This document shows positions 1 through 8,611 of a stretch of 37,046 nucleotides of DNA, one piece after another (positions within the stretch are counted from its first letter, which is position 1; each line of letters starts with the position of its first letter). Under the pieces are notes generated by a model. The model saw only the letters and a program-made list of their open reading frames with translations. It did not search any database and was not told the origin of the DNA. Location: the NCBI GenBank assembly GCA_016870055.1, contig VGCQ01000006.1, positions 1 to 37,046 of the forward strand, read 5' to 3'. Made by a program: the position numbers and the translations under genes. The stretch comes from Alphaproteobacteria bacterium. Lineage in GTDB: Bacteria; Pseudomonadota; Alphaproteobacteria; Reyranellales; Reyranellaceae.

Positions 1-418
1 GGTTGGCGATCGGTCGCGCGCCCATGGTGAAGACGTCGCGCAAGATGCCGCCAACGCCGGTCGCCGCACCCTGGTAGGGCTCGATGTAGGAGGGATGGTT
101 GTGGCTCTCCATCTTGAAGATCGCGGCCTGGCCGTCGCCGATGTCGATCACGCCGGCATTCTCGCCGGGGCCCTGGATCACCCACGGCGCAGTGGTCGGG
201 AGCTTCTTCAGCCAGATCTTGGAGGATTTGTACGAGCAGTGCTCGCTCCACATCGCCGAAAAGATGCCGAGCTCGACCATGGTGGGTGTGCGGCCCATGA
301 TGGCGAGCACGCGCTGATACTCGTCGGGCGACAGGCCGTGCTCGGCCACGATCTCGGGCGTGATCGAGGGCTCGTTGGGCAGCCGGACCGGCGGGTTGCG
401 CTCGACGGCGACGCTCAT
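1..418 (-). CDS. purL: Phosphoribosylformylglycinamidine synthase subunit PurL, N-terminal part (truncated by window edge)
   Basis: Reverse complement reads [67 protein letters not shown]...MESHNHPS; overlaps purQ stop (ATGA). Confidence 0.95.
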   Translation of the reverse strand, partial: MSVAVERNPPVRLPNEPSITPEIVAEHGLSPDEYQRVLAIMGRTPTMVELGIFSAMWSEHCSYKSSKIWLKKLPTTAPWVIQGPGENAGVIDIGDGQAAIFKMESHNHPSYIEPYQGAATGVGGILRDVFTMGARPIAN

Positions 419-1104
419 GACAGGGCCTCGACCAGGCCCTCGAACAGGGGCTTGCCGTCGCATCCGCCGAACATCGATTCGATAGCGTTCTCTGGATGTG
501 GCATCAGGCCCATCACCGTCTTGCTCTCGTTGAACACGCCGGCAATGTTGGCGAGCGAGCCGTTGGGGTTGCCGGTGCCGTCGACCGTGCCGTCGGGCGC
601 GCAGTAGCGGAAGGCGACCTGGCCGCGATCCTCGATCCGCTTCAGCGTGTCGGCGTCAGCGAAGTAGTTGCCCTCGGCATGGGCCACCGGAATCCGCAAG
701 ACTTGGCCCTGCTGGTAGCGATTGGTGAACAGGCTCTGGCTGCTCTCGACCTTCAGATGGACGTCGCGGCAGACGAACTTCAAATGCGCGTTGCGCATCA
801 GCGTGCCGGGCAACAGGCCCGCCTCGGTGACGATCTGGAAGCCATTGCAAATCGCCAGCACCGGCACACCCTGAGTGGCGCGGCGCTTGACCTCGGCCAT
901 CACCGGCGACTGCGCCGCCATGGCGCCGCAGCGCAGGTAGTCGCCGTAGGAGAAGCCGCCGGGCACGACGATCAGGTCGGTCTTCTCGAAGTCGCCATCG
1001 CCGTGCCAGACCATCACCGGCTTGCGTGCGGTGACCAGCTCGATCGCCTGGGCGACATCGACTTCGCGGTTAGAGCCGGGAAAGACGAGGACGGCCGCCT
1101 TCAT
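415..1104 (-). CDS. purQ: Phosphoribosylformylglycinamidine synthase subunit PurQ (glutaminase)
   Basis: 229 aa, [16 protein letters not shown]...[18 protein letters not shown]...AICNGFQ...MPHPE; class I glutaminase features. Confidence 0.96.
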   Translation of the reverse strand: MKAAVLVFPGSNREVDVAQAIELVTARKPVMVWHGDGDFEKTDLIVVPGGFSYGDYLRCGAMAAQSPVMAEVKRRATQGVPVLAICNGFQIVTEAGLLPGTLMRNAHLKFVCRDVHLKVESSQSLFTNRYQQGQVLRIPVAHAEGNYFADADTLKRIEDRGQVAFRYCAPDGTVDGTGNPNGSLANIAGVFNESKTVMGLMPHPENAIESMFGGCDGKPLFEGLVEALS

Positions 1105-1280
1105 AACTCGGATGCTCTTGTGTCTTGCCGGACCGCTGGCCTCCAGCCTCGCTCTTGCTCATCGGAGCGCGGACCGCCTGGCCCGTTCACGACCATGATG
1201 CGGGCCTGGAGGCTGGCGCTCCGACTGAGCGGGCCTGGAGGCCTGCGGTCCGCCAGGAGAGGGATGACTGTCCGCTTCAT
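1101..1280 (-). CDS. Putative 59-aa ORF bridging purS and purQ, probably repeat-derived ([59 protein letters not shown])
   Basis: ATG at 1280-1278 overlaps the purS stop (TGATG) and the TGA at 1103-1101 overlaps the purQ ATG (ATGA); internal direct and inverted repeats. Confidence 0.35.
   Translation of the reverse strand: MKRTVIPLLADRRPPGPLSRSASLQARIMVVNGPGGPRSDEQERGWRPAVRQDTRASEL
1127..1255. repeat. Cluster of short direct/inverted GC-rich repeats (GCGGGCCTGGAGGCYKGCGSTCCG-like)
   Basis: Copies at about 1200-1223 and 1229-1252 (29-bp pitch); a related inverted copy at about 1131-1152. Confidence 0.6.
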
Positions 1281-1522
1281 CAGCCAACCAGTTCGATCGA
1301 GTAGTTCTCGATCACCGTGTTGGCGAGCAGCTTGCGGCACATCTCCTCGACGCGCTGCTTGGCTTTGGCCTTGTCGGTCTCGGCGAGCTCGAGCTCTATG
1401 TACTTGCCCTGGCGGACGTCGCCGACTTCGGGGAAGCCCAGCCGATTGAGCGAATGTCCGATGGCCTTGCCCTGAGGGTCGAGCACGCCGGTCTTCAACG
1501 TCACATGAACTCTGGCTTTCAT
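1280..1522 (-). CDS. purS: Phosphoribosylformylglycinamidine synthase subunit PurS
   Basis: 80 aa MKARVHVTLKTGVLDPQGKAIGHSLNRLGF...VRQGKYIELEL; start chosen inside the longer ORF. Confidence 0.94.
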   Translation of the reverse strand: MKARVHVTLKTGVLDPQGKAIGHSLNRLGFPEVGDVRQGKYIELELAETDKAKAKQRVEEMCRKLLANTVIENYSIELVG

Positions 1523-1530
1523 TTCGCCTC

Positions 1531-2295
1531 TTACTGCAGGGTCGTCGGTCCGCGCACGTCGCCCGGTCCCTGGTCGATCAGGATGCCGAGCCGCCGCGCC
1601 ACTTCCTGGTAGGCCTCTTCGACTTTGCCGAGATCGCGGCGGAAGCGGTCCTTGTCCATCTTCTCGTTGGTCCGGAGGTCCCACAGTCGGCACGAATCGG
1701 GGCTGATCTCGTCGGCCAGCACGATGCGCACCATGTCGTCCTCGTAGAGCCGGCCGAACTCGACCTTGAAGTCGATCAGCTTTATGCCGCAGCCCAGGAA
1801 CAGGCCGAACAGGAAGTCGTTGACGCGCAAGGTGAGCGCCACGATGTCGTCGAGATCCTGCGGCGTCGCCCAGCCGAAAGCGGTGATGTGCTCCTCGGTG
1901 ACCATCGGGTCGCCCAGCGCATCGTTCTTGTAGAAAAACTCCATGATCGAGCGCGGCAGCTGCGTGCCTTCCTCGACGCCGAAGCGCTTGGCGAAGGAGC
2001 CGGCCGCGACGTTGCGCACCACGATTTCGAGCGGGATGATCTCGACCTGGCGGATCAACTGCTCGCGCATGTTCAGCCGGCGGATGAAATGGGTCGGCAC
2101 GCCGATCTCGCCGAGCTTGGTCATCAGGAACTCGGAGATACGGTTGTTGATCACCCCCTTGCCGGTGATCGTGCCTTTCTTCTGGTTGTTAAAGGCGGTG
2201 GCGTCGTCCTTGAAGTACTGGACGATCGTCCCGGGCTCGGGCCCCTCGAACAAGGTCTTGGCCTTGCCCTCGTAGATGCGGCGGCGGCGGGACAT
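1531..2295 (-). CDS. purC: Phosphoribosylaminoimidazole-succinocarboxamide synthase (SAICAR synthetase)
   Basis: 254 aa, [36 protein letters not shown]...[13 protein letters not shown]...VVRNVAAGS. Confidence 0.97.
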   Translation of the reverse strand: MSRRRRIYEGKAKTLFEGPEPGTIVQYFKDDATAFNNQKKGTITGKGVINNRISEFLMTKLGEIGVPTHFIRRLNMREQLIRQVEIIPLEIVVRNVAAGSFAKRFGVEEGTQLPRSIMEFFYKNDALGDPMVTEEHITAFGWATPQDLDDIVALTLRVNDFLFGLFLGCGIKLIDFKVEFGRLYEDDMVRIVLADEISPDSCRLWDLRTNEKMDKDRFRRDLGKVEEAYQEVARRLGILIDQGPGDVRGPTTLQ

Positions 2296-2308
2296 TTTCT
2301 ACTCCTGT

Positions 2309-2330
2309 GCGGACGGCGCGGGCCGTCCGC
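2309..2330. promoter_or_regulatory. Perfect 9-bp stem hairpin in the purC leader
   Basis: GCGGACGGC-GCGG-GCCGTCCGC, 13 bp upstream of the purC start. Confidence 0.4.
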
Positions 2331-2413
2331 CAATCGGCCGGAATATGGCGGAAGTCCCATGCGCCGGGACTGGGGAAAAATCCATTGAAAAAGGTGACGC
2401 AACCGTCATATTT

Positions 2414-2430
2414 GCCTCCAAACGGGAGGC
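2414..2430 (+). promoter_or_regulatory. Small hairpin enclosing the Shine-Dalgarno sequence of the 2434 CDS
   Basis: GCCTCC-AAACG-GGAGGC immediately before CCCATG. Confidence 0.4.
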
Positions 2431-2433
2431 CCC

Positions 2434-3555
2434 ATGGCCCAGCAGATCACCTACGACAAGGCCTACGACGCCGTAGCGCCCGAGGATTTTCCGGCGATGC
2501 TGGAAGTGCCGCGCTATGGCCGGCGCAGCGACGCCTTCGACAGCATAATTTCGGCGACCCATGATCATTTTTGGGACCCGCTGGACAAGAGCTACATCGA
2601 TTTCGACCGGCCGTTCGACCTTGCGACCCAGTCACTGGTGCCGCTCGACATGATCGTCGAGCTGCGCAGCGCCGTCGCCGACCGCCTGGACGAGCGCCAG
2701 AAGATCCAGCTCGCCAACGACGTCATGCATTGGTCGATCTCCAACCTGCTGCATGGCGAGCAGGGCGCCTTGTCGTTGTCGGCCAGCCTCTGCCACATCC
2801 TGCTCGATCCCGGGGCCCAGGAGTACGCCGCCAACCAGGCGCGCGAGGAGGCGCGCCATGTCGCGGGCTTCACGCGCTACATCACCAAGCGCTGGGGCGA
2901 GCCGCTGCCGGTCGGCAAGACGATCGCCACCGTGTTGCAGGATCTGGTGAGCACGCCCGAGGTCTACAAGAAGATCGTGGGCATGCAGATGCTGATCGAG
3001 GGCCTGGCGATGGGCTCGTTCGCCACCTTAAACGCCCGCACCAACGATCCTGTGTTGCGCCGTCTGGTGCAGCTGGTGATGAGCGACGAGGCCTTTCACC
3101 ACCGCTTCGGCCGGCTGTGGGCGGCCAAGACGATCCGTCACCTCAACGAGGAGGAGCACCGCAAGGTCGAGGACTGGTCGGCGCAGATCTTCCAGATGCT
3201 GCTGTTCAATCTGATCAATGCCGAGCAGAAGCAGGTGATCTACGCCAAGTACGGCCTCGACTGGCAGTGGGTGCGCGACGCGGTCAAGGAGAGCTTCAGC
3301 GACAACGATCGGCGCGAGCAGCTCAAGGAAACCAACAATATCTTCCGCGTGCTGATCAAGACGCTGTTGCATGCCGGCATCATCACCCAGCGCACCGCGC
3401 CGCTTTATGCGGTGTGGGTCGACATGGACGAGCTGAAGGCCGAAGGCGAGGGCATTCCCGGCGACGTGGTCGCCGAGGAGATGATGGTGGTGCTGCGCGA
3501 GATCAACGCCAAGCGCAAACGAATCGTGTCGAAGGACGTGGCGGTGGCCGCCTAG
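2434..3555 (+). CDS. Ferritin-like/R2-like diiron protein, putative oxygenase/oxidase
   Basis: 373 aa; E109...E139-A-R-H142...E189...E219-A-F-H222, the E/ExxH/E/ExxH ligand pattern. Confidence 0.75.
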   Translation: MAQQITYDKAYDAVAPEDFPAMLEVPRYGRRSDAFDSIISATHDHFWDPLDKSYIDFDRPFDLATQSLVPLDMIVELRSAVADRLDERQKIQLANDVMHWSISNLLHGEQGALSLSASLCHILLDPGAQEYAANQAREEARHVAGFTRYITKRWGEPLPVGKTIATVLQDLVSTPEVYKKIVGMQMLIEGLAMGSFATLNARTNDPVLRRLVQLVMSDEAFHHRFGRLWAAKTIRHLNEEEHRKVEDWSAQIFQMLLFNLINAEQKQVIYAKYGLDWQWVRDAVKESFSDNDRREQLKETNNIFRVLIKTLLHAGIITQRTAPLYAVWVDMDELKAEGEGIPGDVVAEEMMVVLREINAKRKRIVSKDVAVAA

Positions 3556-3566
3556 AGCGGCGACGA

Positions 3567-4271
3567 TCAGGGCTTCCTGGCCAACACGAAGGCCGACAGG
3601 CCGGCCAGCCGGTTGATCGGGAACAACGGCAGCTCGGCGGCGCAGACCGCGCCCAGGATGGTGTTGATGAACGGACCATGCCTCTTAAGGCTGCTTCTCG
3701 GCTCCGCCGCGGTGCGCTGCGCCAGACGCACGACGGAAGCCAAGGGGAAGACGAAGCCAAAATAGTAGGCGCCGCGCACGATCTGCAGCCCCGCGCCGCG
3801 CATGGTGGTTTCGATCTCGGCCAGCCGATAGCGACGCTTGTGCTCGAGAAAGACGTCGTGACCGCTCCACAGGAAATGGAAAGCCGGCACCGTGGCGAGA
3901 AAATACGCGCCGGACGGCACGCGGGCCGCATAGTGACGGACCAGTCCCTGGTCGTCGTCGACGTGCTCCAGAACATCCATCATCAACACCAGATCGCAGT
4001 CGGTCGGGCCGGTGTCGCGGCGATGGCGCACCGGCTTGCCGGCGGCGCTGTCGTCGCGATCGGCCGGATAGCCGATGTCGACGCACAAGGCCGATTGGGC
4101 ATTGGTGGTTTCGAGCAAGTGCCGTGAGAAGAAACCCGAACCCGCGCCGACATCGAGGATATGCCGCGGCTGCAGGGCGTCGACCAGGCGCCGCAAGGCG
4201 GCGGCCTTGGCGCGGTAGTACCAATGGCGCCCGATGTCGGCGCCCAGGATGTCTTCTTCCTTGAGGTCCAT
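3567..4271 (-). CDS. Class I SAM-dependent methyltransferase
   Basis: 234 aa, HILDVGAGSGFFSRHLLE motif I, DLVLMMDVLEHV. Confidence 0.85.
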   Translation of the reverse strand: MDLKEEDILGADIGRHWYYRAKAAALRRLVDALQPRHILDVGAGSGFFSRHLLETTNAQSALCVDIGYPADRDDSAAGKPVRHRRDTGPTDCDLVLMMDVLEHVDDDQGLVRHYAARVPSGAYFLATVPAFHFLWSGHDVFLEHKRRYRLAEIETTMRGAGLQIVRGAYYFGFVFPLASVVRLAQRTAAEPRSSLKRHGPFINTILGAVCAAELPLFPINRLAGLSAFVLARKP

Positions 4272-4275
4272 GCCG

Positions 4276-5340
4276 TCAGGGTCGTGGTGGGTCGGTATCC
4301 CCGTTCTCGTAGACGCCTTCGACCACGTAGATCGGCCGGCTTTTCACCTCGAGGAACAGCCGGCCGAGATACTCGCCGATGATGCCGAGCGAGAGCAGTT
4401 GGATTGCGCCCATCAGCAGCACGGCGATCAGCAGCGAGGCGTAGCCTGGCGTGTCGATGCCGAGGATCAGCACGCGGGTGACAATGAACAAGGCGTAGAG
4501 CACGGCGATGGCGGCGATCACCACGCCGACATAGAACCAGGCGCGCAGCGGCGCGGTCGAGAAGCTCACCACGCCGTCGAGCGCGAAGTTCCACAGCCGC
4601 CAGAAATTGAACTTGCTCGAGCCCGCGGCGCGCTGCGGCCGCTCGTAAGGAACGCCGACTGCGTTGAAGCCGACCCAGGCGAACAGGCCCTTCATGAAAC
4701 GATTGCGCTCGGGCAGTTGGCGCAGCACTTCGATGGCGCGCCGGTCGACCAGGCGGAAGTCGCCGACATTCTCGGGAATACGCACCGGCGACATCGAGTT
4801 GAACACGCGATAGAACCAGCTTGCCGAAAGCCGCTTGGCGGCGGTGTCCCAGGCGCGCTGGGTGCGTACGCCGTAGACGATGTCGTAGCCCTCGCGCCAG
4901 CGGCTCATGAACGGTCCGATCAGTTCCGGCGGGTCCTGCAGGTCGATGTCCATGGGCACGATGACGTCGCCCTTGGCGTGGTCGATGCCGGCGGTCAGGG
5001 CCGCCTCCTTGCCGAAATTGCGCGACAGGTTGACGACGCGCAGACGGCGGTCGCGAGCGGCGCTATCGAGCAAATGGCCGAGCGTGCCGTCGCGCGAGCC
5101 GTCGTTCACGAACACGATCTCGAAGCGAAGCCCGTCGCGCTCCAGCAGCGGCGGCACTGTGGTGAGGAAGAGATCGATCGACTCCTCCTCGTTGAAGACC
5201 GGCACCACCAGGGACAGCAGCGGATTGGCGGGCCGGCGCGCGCGCTGGCGGGCGAGTTGGCGTTCCAAGGGCCCGCCGGTGGGCTGGCTGAGGGGGAGGA
5301 TCGATTCGGGCACGAACGAAGGTTCCGTCCAACGGCGCAC
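4276..5340 (-). CDS. GT2 family glycosyltransferase with C-terminal TM helices (dolichol-phosphate/undecaprenyl-phosphate transferase type)
   Basis: 354 aa, LSLVVPVFNEEESIDLFL...FVNDGSRDGT...NFGKEAALTAGIDHAKGDVIVPMDIDLQDPPE; two C-terminal hydrophobic segments. Confidence 0.9.
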   Translation of the reverse strand: MRRWTEPSFVPESILPLSQPTGGPLERQLARQRARRPANPLLSLVVPVFNEEESIDLFLTTVPPLLERDGLRFEIVFVNDGSRDGTLGHLLDSAARDRRLRVVNLSRNFGKEAALTAGIDHAKGDVIVPMDIDLQDPPELIGPFMSRWREGYDIVYGVRTQRAWDTAAKRLSASWFYRVFNSMSPVRIPENVGDFRLVDRRAIEVLRQLPERNRFMKGLFAWVGFNAVGVPYERPQRAAGSSKFNFWRLWNFALDGVVSFSTAPLRAWFYVGVVIAAIAVLYALFIVTRVLILGIDTPGYASLLIAVLLMGAIQLLSLGIIGEYLGRLFLEVKSRPIYVVEGVYENGDTDPPRP

Positions 5341-5406
5341 TGACCCCTCGCTTCCCCCGCTACCAAGGAATCAAAAGCGGGGCGGCGAATCAACCCCTAA
5401 TTCGCG

Positions 5407-5943
5407 TCACGTCACCGGCTCGACGGCACCGTTCAAGCCCATGATGCCGAGCTCGACTCCGAGCCCGGGATGACGCTTGCCGAGCGCGTTGCGGAACGTT
5501 CGCAGGGCCTCTGTCAGCTTGGCGGTCTCGAAAGCGCGGTCGGTCTTGATCTGATCGCCATAGGCCACTACGGCGGCGCCGCAATCGCGGTGGCAGATGC
5601 CGATCACGCGTTTGACCTCGTGCAGGCCGACCGAAATCTGCAGATTGTCCCACCACGTCTTGTGCCACGCCTCGAAGGCCGGTGCGACCGCCGCCACGGG
5701 GCCGCCGGCGATGTTGAACTGGCTGTAGAGGTTCTCGAGGGAACGGCTCGCCATATAGCTCCAGGTGAAGCTGGTGAAGCGCGGATCGATGCACTTCATC
5801 AGCATGGCCTCGTAGGTCGGCTTGGTCTGCGCGATCGCCGGTTGCGCGGCAACCGCCATGGCCGCACCGAGACCGCCCAGCCAGGTGCGACGCGACGGCA
5901 TGGGCAGGCAGCCGCAATTGGAGTGATGGGCGCAATGGGTCAT
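5407..5943 (-). CDS. Beta-carbonic-anhydrase-like protein with Tat-like signal and Cys/His-rich N-terminal tail
   Basis: 178 aa; C51-x-D53-x-R55 and H118-x-x-C121; SRRTWLGGLGAAMAVAAQPAIAQ; start overlaps upstream stop (ATGA). Confidence 0.6.
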   Translation of the reverse strand: MTHCAHHSNCGCLPMPSRRTWLGGLGAAMAVAAQPAIAQTKPTYEAMLMKCIDPRFTSFTWSYMASRSLENLYSQFNIAGGPVAAVAPAFEAWHKTWWDNLQISVGLHEVKRVIGICHRDCGAAVVAYGDQIKTDRAFETAKLTEALRTFRNALGKRHPGLGVELGIMGLNGAVEPVT

Positions 5944-6788
5944 TTGAAGGTCGCCTTTCCTTGCTGCGCCAGTCCGCCGGTGCCATCGGCGATCCAGGTG
6001 GTCGCGGAGCCGTCGGACTGTCGCCGTGCCTGAACCGAGAACGTCGCCCCGCCATAGACCGGGGCCAGGGCGCGGAACTCGAACGCCGCCGGCACTCTAT
6101 CACGGTTCGACCGCCGCGCCAATTCGATCTGCAAAAGGCCCATCAGCGGGCCGTGCACGATCAAGCCGGGATAGCCTTCGACGCCCGTCACATAGGGCTG
6201 GTCGTAATGGATGCGGTGGCCGTTGAACGTGAGGGCGGAAAAGCGGAACAGCAGGACAGGGTCGGCGGCGATCTTTCTCGACCAGGTCGCGTCGGCCGGC
6301 GCGGGCTTGGGCTGGCGCTGCGCCTCGCCGGGCTTGGCCGCCTCGCGATAGACGATGTCGTGGTCTTCGATGAAGGAGACGCCGGACGGGCCCGACACGG
6401 TGTGTTCGACGGTGACGAACACCATGGCGCCGGTCGAGCCGGTCTTGGGCTCGACCGACTTGATGCGCGAGGCGCGCTGGATCGTCTCGCCGATTCGCAG
6501 CGGCGGGCCGATGAAGGCGAAGCGGCTGCCCGCCCACATCCGGCGTGGTAGCGGCACCGGCGGTAGGAAATCGCCGCGCTCGGCATGGCCATCGCCACCG
6601 ACCTTGGACAGCGGAGCGGCTTCGAGAAAATAGAGCCAATGCCACAATGGCGGCAATGGATCGCCGATCTTGGGATCGGGGTCCTTCTCGTCGAGAGTGG
6701 CGATCAGGGCGCGCACCGGAAAGGACGTGGCGAGATCCTCGACGGTCTGGCTGCGGCCAACCCATTGGCGCAATGTTTCGAGCGACAT
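5940..6788 (-). CDS. MaoC/FAS1-like acyl-CoA dehydratase (itaconyl/mesaconyl-CoA hydratase, HTD2-like)
   Basis: MSLETLRQWVGRSQTVEDLATSFPVRALIATLD...PPLWHWLYFLEAAPLSKVGGDGHAERGDFLPPVPLPRRMWAGSR; start moved inside the longer ORF. Confidence 0.82.
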   Translation of the reverse strand: MSLETLRQWVGRSQTVEDLATSFPVRALIATLDEKDPDPKIGDPLPPLWHWLYFLEAAPLSKVGGDGHAERGDFLPPVPLPRRMWAGSRFAFIGPPLRIGETIQRASRIKSVEPKTGSTGAMVFVTVEHTVSGPSGVSFIEDHDIVYREAAKPGEAQRQPKPAPADATWSRKIAADPVLLFRFSALTFNGHRIHYDQPYVTGVEGYPGLIVHGPLMGLLQIELARRSNRDRVPAAFEFRALAPVYGGATFSVQARRQSDGSATTWIADGTGGLAQQGKATFK

Positions 6789-6895
6789 ACGGCTATTCCC
6801 CCGGTTGGCGTGCGACTTTGCCACCGGTGCCGAGTAGTGGAAAGACCGCGACGGCGTCGCTATATAACGGCACAACGAGCCAAACCGGAGCGGCC

Positions 6896-7222
6896 ATGAC
6901 CACGTTCGACGAGCGCGAAAAGACTTTCGAGAAGAAATTCGAGCGCGACCAGGACCTGCAGTTCAAGGTCAATGCGCGCAAGAACAAGCTGCTCGGCCTG
7001 TGGGCCGCCGGCCTGATGGGCAAGAGCGGCGCCGACGCCGAGGCCTATGCCAAGGACGTCGTGATGGCCGACTTCGAGAAGCCCGGTGACGACGACGTCG
7101 TGGACAAGCTGGTGAAGGACCTTGCGGCTGCCGGCAAGCCGACCGAAGATCATACCGTTCGCAAGCAGGGCGAGCGCCTGTTGGCCGAAGCCAAAGCCCA
7201 GATCATGAAGGAGACGCGGTAG
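6896..7222 (+). CDS. DUF1476 protein (alphaproteobacterial F1-ATPase inhibitor zeta subunit family)
   Basis: 108 aa MTTFDEREKTFEKKFERDQDLQFKVNARKNKLLGLWAA. Confidence 0.93.
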   Translation: MTTFDEREKTFEKKFERDQDLQFKVNARKNKLLGLWAAGLMGKSGADAEAYAKDVVMADFEKPGDDDVVDKLVKDLAAAGKPTEDHTVRKQGERLLAEAKAQIMKETR

Positions 7223-7250
7223 AGTCTTGCCGGAGCGCGGAGAGCTGTCG

Positions 7251-8576
7251 TCAGCCGAACACGCGCTCGAAGATCGTGTCGACGTGCTTGGTGTGATAGG
7301 TCATGTCGAACAGCGCCACCAGTTCGTCGTCGGCCAGGAATTGCCTGATCTCCTTGTCGGCGCGGCAGAGCGCCAGGAACGAAGCGTTGCCGCGCCACGC
7401 CTCCATGGCATTGCGCTGGACGGCGGCATAGGCGTCCTCGCGGCTCATGCCCTTCTGGGTGAGCGCCAGCAGTACGCGCTGGGAGAACACCAGACCGCCC
7501 AACGAGTCGAGGTTGCCCTTCATGCGCTCGCCGTAGACCACCAGCTGCTCGATCACCGAGGCGAGCCGCCCGAGCGCGAAATCGAGCGTCACCGTGGCAT
7601 CGGGCGCGATGTAGCGCTCGGCCGAGGAATGCGAGATGTCGCGCTCGTGCCACAGCGTGACGTTCTCCAGCGCCGGCACGACGGCGCTGCGCACGACGCG
7701 GGCAAGCCCGGTGAGATTCTCGGTCAGCACCGGGTTGCGCTTGTGCGGCATGGCCGAACTGCCCTTTTGACCCGCCGAGAAGAACTCCTCGGCCTCGCGG
7801 ACCTCGGTGCGCTGCAGGTGGCGGATCTCGGTGGCGAGGTTCTCGATCGAGGCGGCGATCACCGCGAGTGTCGAGAAGAACACGGCATGCCGGTCGCGCG
7901 GGATGATCTGGGTCGACACCGGCTCTACCGTGAGTCCGAGCTTCTTTGCGACGTGCTCCTCGATACGCGGGTCGATGTTGGCGAAGGTGCCGACGGCGCC
8001 CGAAATGGCGCAGGTCGCGATCTCGGCGCGGGCGGCCAGCAGGCGGGCGCGGTTGCGGGCGAAGGCGGCATGATGCCCGGCGAGTTTGACGCCGAAGGTC
8101 GTCGGCTCGGCATGGATGCCGTGGCTGCGGCCGATGGTCGGCGTGTGCTTGTGCTCCAATGCCCGCTTCTTCAGTGCCGCCAGCAGGCGGTCGAGGTCGG
8201 CAATCAGGATGTCGGCGGCCTCGGTGAGCTGCACGGCAAAGCTGGTGTCGAGCACGTCCGACGAGGTCAGGCCCTGGTGCACGAAGCGTGAGGCGGGTCC
8301 GATGAACTCGCCGAGCCAGGTCGTGAAGGCGATGACGTCGTGCTTGGTGACGCGCTCGATGGTGTCGATCTTCTCGACAGTGCCCGTGGGATCGGCCTGG
8401 AGGGCGGCCATCGCCTTCTTGCCGCCTTCCCAGATCGCCTTCGCCGCATCCTTGGGGATGACCCCGAGTTCCGCCATCGCATCGCAGGCATGCGCCTCGA
8501 TCTCGAACCAGATGCGGAAGCGGTTCTCGGGCGCCCAGATAGCCGCCATCTGCGGCCGCGTGTAGCGGGGGATCAT
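7251..8576 (-). CDS. purB: Adenylosuccinate lyase
   Basis: 441 aa, MIPRYTRPQMAAIWAPENRFRIWFEIEAHA...GSSAMPHKRNPV signature. Confidence 0.97.
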   Translation of the reverse strand: MIPRYTRPQMAAIWAPENRFRIWFEIEAHACDAMAELGVIPKDAAKAIWEGGKKAMAALQADPTGTVEKIDTIERVTKHDVIAFTTWLGEFIGPASRFVHQGLTSSDVLDTSFAVQLTEAADILIADLDRLLAALKKRALEHKHTPTIGRSHGIHAEPTTFGVKLAGHHAAFARNRARLLAARAEIATCAISGAVGTFANIDPRIEEHVAKKLGLTVEPVSTQIIPRDRHAVFFSTLAVIAASIENLATEIRHLQRTEVREAEEFFSAGQKGSSAMPHKRNPVLTENLTGLARVVRSAVVPALENVTLWHERDISHSSAERYIAPDATVTLDFALGRLASVIEQLVVYGERMKGNLDSLGGLVFSQRVLLALTQKGMSREDAYAAVQRNAMEAWRGNASFLALCRADKEIRQFLADDELVALFDMTYHTKHVDTIFERVFG

Positions 8577-8611
8577 GGCCGGGCTTTTAGCCCCGAAGGG
8601 CCGGCGGCGCC

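Noticed and set aside
2571-4127. 518-aa plus-strand ORF
   Set aside because: Shadow frame over the diiron gene and antisense to the methyltransferase; Arg/Ala/Gly-rich with no domain signal.
5350-5390. Possible terminator (CCCGCT...AGCGGG) between the glycosyltransferase and CA-like genes
   Set aside because: Short 6-bp stem with a long loop and no U tract; not convincing.
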